DNA from: Punica granatum
Lineage: Eukaryota; Streptophyta; Magnoliopsida; Myrtales; Lythraceae
NCBI RefSeq assembly: GCF_007655135.1
Contig: NC_045130.1
Coordinates: forward strand, 15,934,001 to 15,998,000
Reading direction: 5' to 3'
Length of the DNA stretch: 64,000 bases
The notes below the pieces were generated by a model, which did not search any database, was not told where the DNA came from, and saw only the letters and a program-made list of their open reading frames with translations. Both the position numbers and the translations under genes were made by a program. This document shows positions 35,101 through 46,446 of this stretch, in pieces (the first letter of the stretch is position 1; each line of letters opens with the position of its first letter).

Positions 35101-37048
35101 TCGGATGATTGTGGCAATTGGGTTGGTGGGTTCATGCATAATATGGGATATGCTTCATCGATGTCGGCTGAACTTTGGGGAGTCCATTTGGGTTTCAATC
35201 TTGCTTGGACTATGGGATGCAAGCGCTTTATCCTTGAAGTGGATTCTTTGCTGGTTTGTAATTGACTTCTTAGGGTTGCATTCCCTAGTCCATGATATTA
35301 ACTATTAAGGGGCTACTCTCAAGGGATTGGGATATCCAAATTCATAATGTGTTTCGAGAGGGAAACAATTGTACGGATTGGCTTGCTCGACGTTCTATCC
35401 TTCGGCCTCTTGATTTTCATTTTCTTTATTTTGCTCCTAATGATCTTGGTTCTGCACTGTTAGGGGATCTTGTAGAGATTGCTACACCTAGTCTTTGTAT
35501 TGTTTAGAGTTTGTTTGGTTTTTAAATTTACTCCATTTAACTCCACTTATCTCAATTCAATAATATAATTATTACTTTTCTTTTTTTCTTCAATTTTTTT
35601 AACTATTCAATTCAATTTTAATATTAAATTCTCTAAACTATTCATTATTTTTTCACACTTCTTCTCATAATTCAATAACACAATTATTATAAACCAATTA
35701 AAACCAAAACTCAATTCTAAAACCAAATACAACCTTAATTATTTGGACTTCTACCCCTTTTTCTACCATAAAAAAGTGTCTAACACAATAAAATAGAAAT
35801 TTTAATAATAAATTAAAGGGTACGAATTGTCTCGACATGAAAATCGAATCTCAAACAAAAATATGCGTCACTGTGCTAAAGTTGATTAATAAAAATATGC
35901 GTCAATGCGCTGCGCTTTCTTTCTACTGACCGTTGAGTTTTATTTATTTCGTGGTGGTTAACTTCAGCTGTGCTATATATTGCCCCACGGGCCACACCTC
36001 TCTCGTCCTACCACGGGCACCGCCGACCTCTCCTTTCACACGGACATCATGCATGCAATGACAATATGATGTCCGCACCCTTTGCCTATTTGCAAGGACA
36101 CGGCAACATTGTCGTCTCATGAAAACCGAATAGTGTCGAAAATGGCAATTTGCAAAAGGTGGCAGAAAAATCGCCCCGGATCGGGAAATGGGACAAAATG
36201 GCCGAGAGTGACATAAGGTCATAATGAACCCTGCCTTGAAATGCACAGATATGAATCCAGGGGCCTGTTGATAAAGATTCTTATGGCATCTATTGATGAA
36301 CACTTATAGAAAAAAAAAAAAAAAAAGGTTTTTTGTTCCTTCTTTATTTTTTTCGACAAAAAGACTCCCACATATAACGAATTCTTGCTCGAACATTGGC
36401 TTATAAGTTATAACTCAAGGAGGTATTGAGATTGGAAAGTCACGGGTTAGAAAAATGGAAATGGACGGTCGATAAAATTCTCCCACTGCCCCTACCAAAG
36501 ACGGCCCAGGAATTACAGAACTGCCACTGGCACTACGACATGAACATCACCGCCATTAATGCGTCGTCGCTCTCTCAGTGTCTCTCAAATTGTAAATGCT
36601 GTCAACGAAACGGCACTGATCACCGGAAACTGACCTGAACGAAGATCCGGTTGGGTTGCGAGACGGTCTTGAGGAGGTAATCGGTGGCCCACCGGATGGC
36701 GACGAGTGCGTTCCTCTGCTCGGCCGGGGGCATTCGGTCCCCGAACTCGATCACGCTCCATGCGAGCAATGTGGTGGTGAAGGCCATGGGGAAGTTGAAC
36801 TTGACGTTGTCGCCGGCGTCATAGTAACCGCCGGTGAGGTCGGTGTTGTAGGTCCATCCGTCGGAGAGGGCGGAGTTGGCCCTCCAGGTGAGGCGCTGGT
36901 CGCCGGGGAGGAAGCCCGAGCGCTGGCCCTCGAAGAAGAGGATAGCCTTGGAGAGGGCCTCGGCGTAGTCGTGGGAGGCGGAGGAGGGAGCAGCAGCGCC
37001 GAGGATGAGGAGGAGGAGGGGGAAGAGGATGGAGGGGATGGGCTTCAT
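32110..37048 (-). CDS. Endo-1,4-beta-glucanase, GH9 class B, secreted
   Basis: Coding exons in gene order are 37048-36635, 33838-33539, 32990-32829 and 32721-32110 (414, 300, 162 and 612 bases), all phase-consistent, giving 495 aa, normal for class-B enzymes. Residues 1 to about 24 form a signal peptide (hydrophobic [14 protein letters not shown]). The GH9 domain shows [10 protein letters not shown] with catalytic D77/D80, the RIHHRG histidine near 412-413, and the second signature with D462/D463 and the acid E472 in FRKSEP. There is no transmembrane anchor (not KORRIGAN) and no C-terminal CBM49 (not class C). It hydrolyses internal beta-1,4-glucan bonds of cell-wall polymers during growth, abscission or ripening. 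Start: the ATG at 37048; a longer frame begins with TTG and is not used. Intron 1 is 2.8 kb and holds transposon remnants. GAGA repeats lie at 37108-37130 in the leader. Confidence 0.95.
34828..34843 (+). repeat. G16 homopolymer in intron 1 of the endoglucanase gene
   Basis: Sixteen consecutive G on + (C on the gene strand), about 60 bases before the LINE remnant. It could form a quadruplex or reflect slippage or assembly uncertainty. Confidence 0.7.
34890..35506 (+). pseudogene. LINE ORF2 C-terminal RNase H remnant
   Basis: Two frames (34906-35265 and 35292-35507) contain the plant LINE RNase H pattern: WFKLNSD at the first strand, then [26 protein letters not shown] and finally [15 protein letters not shown], ending in [11 protein letters not shown] frame shift near 35250-35290 separates the halves. 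The RT part is missing, as is normal for a 5'-truncated LINE. It lies in the first intron of the endoglucanase gene in antisense orientation. Confidence 0.75.
35515..35745 (-). repeat. AT-rich MITE, family A, copy 3
   Basis: Inverted relative to copies 1 and 2. It starts GTTTGTTTGGTTTTTAAATT and its complement at the far end reads GGTTGTATTTGGTTTTAG, a clear inverted terminus. It sits immediately after the LINE tail in the same intron. Confidence 0.65.
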
Positions 37049-38784
37049 CTCTTGGGACGTCAATGGCGGAGTTCCTCCTCTGCTCTCTCGTGAGCGGGGA
37101 GTGGGTTTTATGGTGAGAGAGAGAGAGAGAGACAGTCACGGGGAAGGGAAAGGGGTGCGACTGGGGGGGTTGGAGGGAAAGAAAGAGTTAAAGCGCCGAC
37201 ACAGTATAAAGAGAGAGGACGACGGCTGGTCGCGGGATTTGGATCGAAGGGAGTGTGGAGTTTTGGAGAAGAATGGCATGGGTATCTAAATTTTTCTGAG
37301 TTAGGAAAAGCAAATTGAGTAACACTTGAGTCATTCTAAACCAACATTGATTGTTTTAAGCGGGTCAAACTTATCTTTGTTAAGCAAATGTTTTGGGTTC
37401 GATTCTTTTGAAGGGAAAAAAAATCTATATTGAGAGAATTTTACCCTTTTAGTGAGTTAAATTAGCTCGAATTGGATTAGGAATCCGTTCAGCTTTCGAA
37501 TACAAGATACAAACTGAAAAAGAAAAAAAAAGACTATACAAGAGAATATTTCTTATTAACCTGTCTTGTACACTTACAGTTGTTCACACGAGTAAATATT
37601 TAGTGAGCATTTTAATCAGAATATATGTAATTGGTAAACTGGAATGATAGTGTTTTCACATATTTTCACTTATTAATATTTTGATTGATTGTTATTTATG
37701 CTAGATTGATACGTGGTACTCGCTGAATATTTAGTTGTATTCACTTGAACCAAACACGAACACTTCATTATAGAAAGAAAACAATTAAAATTTTTGAAAA
37801 ATAATATATAAATTTTTTCGTGCGTTTAAAATTTTAGAGAGACGACTGCCAGTATGCTATGGTGTGCTACCTTGGCCCCTCTTAATCCATCCCCACAGAT
37901 GATGGTTTACTCACGGGTGCATAGGGCGACGGCTACGAACCGGAAGCGCCACACTCTCTTTGTTTTTATACTCTGCTGACTCCTCCGGGTTTGCGTGCTA
38001 TAATGAGGTCTTCAACCGCAAATGCAATCAAGGAGGGAGGTTGAGCTGTTGAGGTTGGACATTTTGCGGTGGTGTGGGTCCGTCCATCTCCCAATTTTTT
38101 GTTTTTTTTTTTTTCTAATTCGGGGTGTCCAGAATTCGCTCGACTAATCTCTGAGGCTCCGTGAGCCTCCAGCAAAGCACGGAATTGGTAATCACGCCAA
38201 ATAAGCTCCAGTGGCTTCAAAGGGATTCTAAATTTGGGATTTAGTGAATACTTGAGCTTCTCCTTCATTAATAGGTCAAGCCCCTCGGAGTTGTCTGTCT
38301 CCCCTTTCACTTGTTTTCGAGATGTGACTGGAAGGTCAATTGGTTGGAAAATGGGGATGCCATCAGTGGAGAGCCCTCTCTTTTTCGACGTTGCACGATT
38401 ACACGATATGAAGTCGACATTGAGTACCACAAACATGTCAGTGGTAGGCAAGGATCGCACACACTACGCCAAGGATGAAATGAATCGGGGCGTGCACCAT
38501 CTATATGCCACCTTGGTGTAGAAGAATAGGGCGTTTGCTGGTGGGAATTTCGGTTTGACAGGGTAATATGTGAGAAGGAAATATGAACCACATCAGGGTT
38601 CTACAGGGATATTACGGGCTAGGATATTGTAACCTTTTTTGGATGGGATAGGAGACGAAACCCTAAATAGGACATTATAATTACATTTGATCCTAATAGG
38701 CATCGATATATGTAGGTTTGATTATATGAGATTTATTAAAACATGATTGCTATGTAAATCTTAAAATACTCTAGGAGATTATTC
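37049..38784. other. Endoglucanase promoter side, then spacer
   Basis: The leader of the reverse-strand endoglucanase gene occupies roughly 37049-37200 and contains a GA repeat. Beyond it I see no bounded repeat. A reverse open frame of up to 164 codons (38460-37966) starts with GTG, has no family I know and no exon context; part of it is low-complexity lysine. I do not call it a gene. Confidence 0.35.
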
Positions 38785-39331
38785 TTTTTTTTAATAACAA
38801 AAAAAATCACGAACTTTTCACATTTTAACAATTCTAGTAGGAACTTTTTTTTCTTAACATAAAAACACACAAACTTTCGATTTGATAACAATTCTAGCAC
38901 GGCATCAAACTTTTCCGCTAATTTGGATGGAATCGAGGCTATAGAGGGCGCTGATAACTCCAATTGGAGGAGGTTGCAAGCGACCCCAATCGGGGGGTGG
39001 AGGCCGGAATCGAGGCCCCCATCCCACGAAATCGGGAGAACCATCAAATTGGGGATTCTCTCGATTCCGGTAGGTGGAGTCACGACCTCGGCCATCACTC
39101 CCCTTTTGGGGTTGTCATCGCCCTCCTTCCCCCAACAACCCCCCTTTCTCTCTCATCCAATTGGGGTCACCGATGCCCTTATGTGACCTCGATCCCATCC
39201 AAATTAACAAAAAAATTGATGCTATGTTAAAATTGTTATCAAATCGAAAGTTTGTGCATTTTTAGGTTAAGGGAAAAAATATGTACTATAGTTATTAAAA
39301 TGTGAAAATTTTTGTATTTTTTTATTATTAA
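38785..39331. repeat. Long-hairpin element, family B, copy 2
   Basis: Arms match copy 1 at 2730 (ACTTTCGATTTGATAACAATT on the left, mirrored on the right by the complement of AATTGTTATCAAATCGAAAGT, quoted in part). The centre (38935-39190) is GC-rich and shares the phrase around ATCGGGAGA..ATCAAATTGG with copy 1. Non-coding. Confidence 0.7.
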
Positions 39332-40977
39332 CTTCTTTTCTTATGATGAGTTTATTCTCCTGGGCTCCCTTGCGCTAACCATTGGGGCTTTCACTGTGGA
39401 AGATTCAAAATAACTGTTATGTAAATTTATTATTATTGAAATATATTCCTTTCTATGAGGACGAGTCCGAGCACACGCGTTCAATTCAAAACAGTATAAT
39501 TGTTTTCATACAAATAAGATGCTCTATTTTACCATTATTTAGTTGAGAATCGTTAGTTAAGATTATGATATGGTACGACCGCGAGCATGAATATAAAATG
39601 GATCAATGTATGTAGAAATAAAACATCATGAAATATCGAGAAATGATATAGCACAATAGTGCACATCTAGTCTGATGATCAATAGATTCCATATTCGATG
39701 ACCAGTCGGACTATGCATATGTAATAAAAAAAATAAAACATCGTGAAATTATATTTTCTTACTATTGTAGACGAAGCCATGGGCATTTTGATTAGTTGGG
39801 AGTTGGGACTTAACCTTAAAATTATAGCATTGATTGATCGGATTTCTTCTTCCTCATGCACCAATTTTATTTGTCTAACAGGCTTACTTACTGCATAAAA
39901 TAAAATTATTATAACCTAAAGAACTTGAATTTCAACCAAACTTAAAAAAATGGATCAGTTATTATTGTTTTAGTTCACCTAAATAACGGGTATAATCAAG
40001 TCAAAGAGTTATATAGGAAAAAAATGGTTTAAAGGTTAATTCTAATAATTTATTCATGATAACCTTACCAAATAACTCATGCTAATACAACTGCCTCTGT
40101 CTGCAAAAATTATTGCGTGGAACAGTATATTGTTTGCAATAGCTAGACCACTTAACTTGCCGTAGGATGATCACACTTCAAACTGCTTATACGCAATTTG
40201 TCGAGAAATTTTTACATGATTAATTAATTAATTCTCGATACGTAAATGCAAAAGAACTAACGAGCTCACCTCGACTAATGGAATGTAACTCATGAAGCAT
40301 CGCTTAGTGTATATACAATAGTATTTGGTTTGACTCTTTTTCATCGTGTAGTCGTAATAAAAGAATCACCAAAGATGTTTTCATCATTCGTGGCACATTT
40401 TGAACACGACACGAGAGATGTGTATGATCAATCAATAGACCTAATCTCTTATATACTCTTCAATTTCTAATCAATATTCCGACTTGGGATGACAATTCTC
40501 GACATAATCGTTTTCACTATTCTTTTTCCCTTTCCCCCATACTGTTATCTTAGGGTGGACCGGACAGGAGCGACAGTATATTCCTTATCTCCGCTGCTAA
40601 GGCAGCTATCAAATTATTAAAAGAGAGCCGTCCTTGTTACTCTTTATATCATAGAGCAGAGGCAGAACCCACCTTTTTGTTTGTTCTTTTCTTTTTAATT
40701 AATTCGAATAAATACGATGTTTCACAATATATTTAGTTTAATTATGGGAAATGTTTGTGCAGATGAATGGAATTAGACCGAGAGAATGTTTTCGATTTTT
40801 GTAGCCTTTTTTTCTTTTTAAATGTTTTTTCTGCAGCGGTTTTTTTTTCCTCGCGTCCTTGTCTTATGTAATTGTCATCCATCCAATAAATATATTTTGT
40901 GAAAGCTACTCTCGTTCTTTTTTCTTTTTTTAAATTCTCATTTTTTTCTTATAAAAAATCAAAGTATCTCCTTGCCA

Positions 40978-41019
<42 letters not shown>

Positions 41020-42446
41020 CATTGCCCCAGTAAAAAAGTCTGAAGTCATAGGAAGGGAAAACAAATTTTAGAGGTATCCATAAAATTTTCGACGGTTTGT
41101 CGCGAATAAAATATGACGTATTATTCCTTTTTTACAATAGTTGTGGTTTTATGAGATAGTAAAAATGGATGTAACTGGTCATGACAAGTCAAATCGATGA
41201 TAATCAAACTAAATATCTCTTCATTTTTGAGTCGGAAGAGAGTGTCATTTGCATTAAATCTCATTTGTATAAGCTGTGTTTGAGCGGTGCGCTGATGAAA
41301 TGAGGAAAGGTAGCACGACAATTTTGCTTTTATTTTGTTCTTTAATAATAAAAATCTTATCTGATCATACTATTGCAAAAGCAAAAAAGAGAGTTGAGGT
41401 TGTGGCGACAGATAATAAAGAATGAGGTATGAAACTTGTGTAAAGCAGTCTCGCATCCATCTTTTGGTTGATTTTTTCAGATCATCATTTAAAGCTGAAC
41501 AATGGGCGGCCGAGCCGTTTTCTGATTGGTTTATCAGCAAATGAAATTTGTTAACTCGTACCGATTCTGAGAATTTCGACAATTTAATTTATTTCTCGTT
41601 CATTTTGTCAGACCCAATGTGGTCTTTTGGAATTAGTAATCAATTGATCAATGTAATATTGCAACCTCTGAAAACTTGCAAAGCGACCAATTTTCATTTG
41701 AGATGAAAAAAAAAGAAACCCTATTTTGTATGCTTCTGCAATTCGAATAATGTAATTTATAGTTTTTGGTTTTAATTAAGCATTTTGAGTTTAATTTTTC
41801 TCGAAATATATATGTGTTTGACCCCTTACAATTGAATAGGTAATAATTACTTCGTCTTGGTCTCTAACAACTAGACCAAACATAACTTCAATATTAAGCT
41901 AGGAATGGGATAACTGAATGATACTCTCTGCCGCATGAAAAATAAAAGAAATTCTTTATTTATAAAAAAAAATAAGATTATGTGGAGACTTTGCTGGGAT
42001 TGCAAGCAGGAAAATCTGCAAGTGGCAAAGAAAAAAGCAAAAAATAAGAACAAATGGAAGAAAATCTTATATCCGCAATTGGGGCGCCGAAAAGCAGAAA
42101 AGAAAAGGCGAAAGAAAGAAGGTGTAATATAGTGCCGTATTTGTTTATCTGTCAATTAAGAGATTATATATTCGATTCTTGTGGTGAGATTTTCAATATT
42201 ATTTTATTAATTATTATATTTCTATTTTATTGTACTAGATTCACGTGTTAAATACTTAAATCTTGTAACATAAAAAAATAATGAAGTAAAAGATTTCGGT
42301 AATCATCTATATTCGGAAAATAGTTTGGCCTTCAATGGGGATTCATTTACGCGATCTGATCAATCGGGAAATGGCACCATGATGATAAATGTAATGATAA
42401 CACATCGTATGAAAAACAAAAAAAAAACTTTTGATTTTTAACCATG
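39332..42446. other. AT-rich spacer with an AT microsatellite
   Basis: No gene recognised in 3.1 kb. A pure AT dinucleotide run lies at 40981-41012. Short lysine-rich or hydrophobic frames (41935-42155) are by-products of A/T richness. Confidence 0.45.
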
Positions 42447-43195
42447 AGAAGTTTTGCTATTTTTGTCCTGAATTTTCTTCTCGTCATTCTTATCCTCAAT
42501 CTTTTTTCTTTATGTCACTTTCGTCTGAATATTTCGTTTTCTGTTAATGAATATGGTGCGACAATTCTTGAAAATAAAATGTATTAGTTTTTTGAAAATT
42601 TTATCTATAAAACAAATAATTAAAAAACAAAAAAAAAGACACGAGAAGTTGAGGATAAGAATACCCAACCCTCCGATCGAGGTTGCTGGCAGCCATCGGT
42701 GAGGACCTTCGTTGCAGGGGTGTTGCCTGTCAGGGATACCCCAACTCCCTTGACCCTTGACCCATCCGGATCTTCGTGGGTGGCTGATAGGGACACCCCC
42801 ACCTCATGACTTCTCCTAATTTGGGAGACGATCTCTCAAACTGGGAGAATTCAAGGGGTGAGGGCATCCCTCTTGGCGACCTAGTCCCTAATGGAGGTTA
42901 CAAATGACATTTGACTTTGCCAATGACTTCCTTCTGTGGGACTAAGTGGCCGTTGGGGTGCCCCATCCCTGCTCTCCAATTTCTTATTTTCTTTATAATA
43001 TTTTGTTCTATTTTAAATTTTCAAAAAAATTATTTTTATATAAAAAGAATTATCATGTCAGCAAAAGTACCAAAAATATAATGATTGGACTAAAGTGGTC
43101 AAGATACGAGAAGTTGAGGATAAGAATAGCAAGAAAATGTTTAGGACTAAAACTGCGAAATACCAAAAATTGAGTACCAAAAGTGTCTTTTTTTT
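42447..43195. repeat. Long-hairpin element, family D, copy 2
   Basis: Left arm TTTTTGTCCTGAATTTTC followed by CATTCTTATCCTCAA; the complement of the right arm reads TTTTAGTCCTAAACATTTTC followed by TATTCTTATCCTCAAC. The centre (42660-42960) is GC-rich. Its right end abuts a LINE fragment. Confidence 0.6.
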
Positions 43196-43259
43196 TGGGC
43201 CACATTGGTGCTAAAGTAGAATTACAGTTGATAATAGTGCTAAGGGATGGTATTTGGAA

Positions 43260-43787
43260 TTGGCCTAGGAGCAAGGCTCAGCATGTTCCATTCATTTAAG
43301 CTATGGCATCACAAACGAGGTTAGGAGAAGCACATCAGGTTGTGTGGAAAGCTTGTAAGTCAGGCAGGTTCAGCTCTGTTGGTGCTTGGGACCAACTGAA
43401 GCCCAAGGGGACAAAGGTTGATTGGTGTAAATTTGTTTGATTCCCAGGTTTTGTACCCAAAGTAGCTTTCATATGCTGACTTGTGTGGCACAATAAGTTA
43501 GCCACCAAATATAGGCTTTTGAAGTGAAATCTGCTGCATAATTCAGATTGTGATTATTGCAGGAGAATTTTCTTTTCATGTCATATGGGACCAAGGGGGT
43601 TTGGTTGAGTGTGCTCAATAGATTCGGAGTGGGAAAGTCTACTGCGGAATGGGATACAGAAACAGCTTGGATCCTTACGGGCAGAAAACTTGACACAATA
43701 ATTCTGAAGTTGCTATGGTCATCTTATGTTTATGTGATTTGGCAAGATAGAAATGTTGAGTTATGGAGCCTGAAGTACTGTGATTCC
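43260..43787 (+). pseudogene. LINE zf-RVT domain remnant
   Basis: One frame, broken by three stops, reads like the zinc-binding domain found after plant LINE reverse transcriptases: WKACKSGRFSSVGAWDQLKP, VDWCKFV, FVPKVAFICW, NKLATKYRLLK, CDYC and FFSCHMG. A second frame supplies LKLLWSSYVYVIWQDRN, the stretch that normally follows. It lies directly upstream of the Copia element and probably was its landing site. Confidence 0.65.
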
Positions 43788-43840
43788 AGATAGAAATGTT
43801 GAGTTATTGGCCCATTGGTGATGTAATTAGAGTTTGTTCC

Positions 43841-43852
43841 CTTTATCAGAGC
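43841..43852 (+). promoter_or_regulatory. Degenerate primer-binding site of the Copia element
   Basis: CTTTATCAGAGC, followed by TTCAGG, resembles the initiator-tRNA-Met primer site TGGTATCAGAGC of Copia elements with two or three changes. It lies 57 bases before the gag ATG. The sequence upstream is LINE-derived, not an LTR. Confidence 0.55.
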
Positions 43853-43909
43853 TTCAGGTTTAAGGGCGAGCTCATCACGTTCGTTGCTTCTTCTTCAGCA
43901 TCGTACAAT

Positions 43910-46045
43910 ATGTCTGATGATCAGACTATTGCAGCCACTCCGACCAACGGAGGGAATCAGGCACAATTGACAGCACTTCTTTCTCCCTACACTGTCACCT
44001 CATCTGATAGCACCGGGATTCAGCTGATCAACTACAAGCTGAATGGGGACAATTATCTCACATGGTCCCGATTGATGCGGATAACTCTTCACGCGAAAAA
44101 CAAAATTGGATTCATTGATGGAACCTTACCTGAACCAGGAGAAGGAGACCCGAACAGGGCTCTATGGGTGATGGCAAATTCGATAGTCGTCACATGGATC
44201 GCAAACACATTGGAGAAAGATCTTCAACCTAGCATTGCCTGCATCGAGAACGCAAGAGTTCTCTGGGATGACCTGAAACAACGGTTTTCCCAAGGTAACG
44301 AAACTCGTATTTATCAATTGAAGTGTGAAATATGTCTCTTAAGGCAGGGAGGGAGACTTGCCTCGGAGTATTTCTCGTTGCTCAAAGGATTGTGGGACGA
44401 GCTTGATCATCTCCTTGAAGACACCGCCTGTACCTGTGCGTGTGTATGCGGGATGGGAGCAACCCGAGCTACACAAAGGGAGAAGGAGAAGGCTCATCAA
44501 TTCTTAATGGGTTTGAACTCTGAATTTTCAACGGTTAGGTCGAATATACTCAACCTTGAGCCGTTTCCTTCGCTTAATCGAATCTTTCAAATGGTCATTC
44601 ATGATGAACGGCAAAGAATGGTAGTTCGTGCTCAGGAGACAGGGCCCGAAGTTGCTGCATATATGGTGAAAGGAAGCAAAGAAAATCAGAACAGCGGCGG
44701 TCGCCCACAGTGCGATTATTGCAATAGACTGGGTCACACGCGAAATACCTGCTGGAAACTCCATGGGAGACCGGCTTCTGGAGACAATCGATCGGCTCCA
44801 GCTCGAAGACAACCTGCGGCGGAGAACCCTAATACCTGGGAAAGACAAGGAAGAAACTGGGAGAATAGAAGTTGGGAGAATCGGGCATATCGGGACAGAA
44901 CAGGGAGGAAGCCCGAGAAATCAGTTGGGCCGGGCCGTGTGAATCAGGCCCATGCTGCCCAAACAACGCCCAACTTCAGTAGCCCAGCAAGCTCGAGCAG
45001 TCCAACAGTCCAGAATGGGTTTCCTTTTTCGGAGGCCCAAATCCAGCAGATTCACCGTCTCCTAGCAATGAATGGAGGTGCTGATGAAGCGGAAATGCAT
45101 ACTGGTAACTTATTTAATAAATTTATTACTTGTAACAATGACTGGATTATAGACACTGGTGCTTCTAGGCATATGACGGGTTGCTCAAGTTACTTATTCG
45201 ATGCATCACCAATTATTGGAAAGTCACCTGTTTTCATTCCGAATGGAAAGACGTCTCAAGCTGAACGGGTTGGAAAAGTGCATCTTGGTGGAGCTCTCAA
45301 TTTATCTGGAGTATTATGGATTCCTGATTTTACTTGCAATTTAATCTCTGTGTCACAATTATCTGATGAGATGGGATGTCAAGTAACGTTTACTTCTGAA
45401 TTATGTCTCGTACAGGACCGTGCGAGGAGGATGATTGGAATCGGTGAGCGCCGAGGGGGGGTCTATTACATGAAGTGTGTGGCATCCAAGGTCGACGTTA
45501 GTCTTGTTGCAACTGTCAAGACAAATGATGTGTGGCATAAGAGACTCGAACCTCCGTCTCCTCATGTTTTATTTCGAGGCCTACCGGCAAATGAATTCGT
45601 GAATAAGGAATGCGAGGTCTGTCACAAGGCTAAGCATACTCGATCTCATTTTCCAAATAGTATGAATAAAGCAAGTTTTTTGTTCCAGTTGGTGCATATT
45701 GATATATGGGGACCATATAGAGCACGTTCCTATTCAGAGGCCTACTATTTTCTAACAATCGTCGATGACTTCAGTCGAGGTTTGTGGGTTTACCTATTGC
45801 GAGAAAAATCGGAAGCTAAGCGCTATTTAATTAATTTCTGCAATCTCATTAAAAATCAATTTAATCGGGCCGTGAAGATAATTCGCAGTGACAATGGAGC
45901 GGAGTTTCTTTCTCGAGAATTGCAGGTTTTTTTTTCTCGCAACATGGTATCATACATCAGACTTCCTGCATTGATACACCCCAACAAAACGGGCGTCCAG
46001 AAAGGAAGCATCGTCGCATACTCAATGTGGCACGAGCCCTCTTGA
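43910..46045 (+). pseudogene. Copia gag, protease and N-terminal integrase
   Basis: Start chosen at the ATG 43910 (MSDDQT), although the frame is open from 43796. The gag region has YKLNGDNYLTWSRLMRITL and the UBN2-type RLLMGLNSEF region. The CCHC knuckle CDYCNRLGHTRNTC lies at 44711-44752 and the protease triad DTGAS at about 45154. The integrase zinc-binding part is degraded: WHKRL keeps one His and CEVCHKAK the Cys pair, but the GH..-spacer is shortened. The catalytic core starts at VHIDIWGPY, with IVDDFSRGLWVYLL and RSDNGAEF. Near 45950 a frameshift removes the glutamate region, and the frame ends at 46045. Confidence 0.85.
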
Positions 46046-46446
46046 TCCAAGCATCGGTTCCAGTTCGCTTCTGGGGAGAATGTATTCTAACAACGGCTTA
46101 TCTCATTAATATTACCCCAACACCACTTCTCGAAGGCAAGAGTCCCTATGAGGTGATTTTTGGAAAGCTTCCGGATTACTCGCGTTTACGGGTATTTGGG
46201 TCCCTATGTTATGCACAAATCAGACCGCTGTCAAAGGATAAATTCAAAGCACGGGCAAGGAAGTGCATTTTCGTTGGATACCCTTATGGGAAGAAGGGGT
46301 GGCAAGTCTATGACCTAGAGTCTAAAAAAATTTTACATCAAGGGACGTCAAATTTTACGAGGATACCTTCCCATTTGCGGATCAGCACCATGATGGTCGG
46401 GATATGGCAATTCGAGATACACCATTTTTTGATCCGGTTTTATTAA
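46027..46446 (+). pseudogene. Copia integrase C-terminal part, shifted frame
   Basis: This frame continues the integrase: VPVRFWGECILTTAYLINI, then GKSPYEVIFGKLPDYSRLRVFG and KARARKCIFVGYP, all hallmarks of Copia integrase and its GKGY-like tail. It overlaps the neighbouring frames by 19 and 43 bases, so two frameshifts separate it from gag-protease and from the RT. Confidence 0.8.

Noticed and set aside
35944..36303. 119-codon frame on - inside intron 1 of the endoglucanase
   Set aside because: No domain and surrounded by AT-rich repeat sequence; likely chance.
37049..37063. Upstream start of the endoglucanase frame
   Set aside because: The codon is TTG, not ATG; the ATG at 37048 directly opens a normal signal peptide.
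36656..37093. 145-codon frame on +
   Set aside because: Antisense shadow of GH9 exon 1; composition is Gly/Glu runs produced by the leucine-rich signal peptide codons opposite.
37966..38460. 164-codon frame on -
   Set aside because: GTG start, no family, poly-lysine stretch from a T-rich run on +; no support as a gene.
40981..41012. Possible origin or matrix-attachment site at the AT run
   Set aside because: A plain dinucleotide microsatellite; nothing beyond AT richness supports a function.
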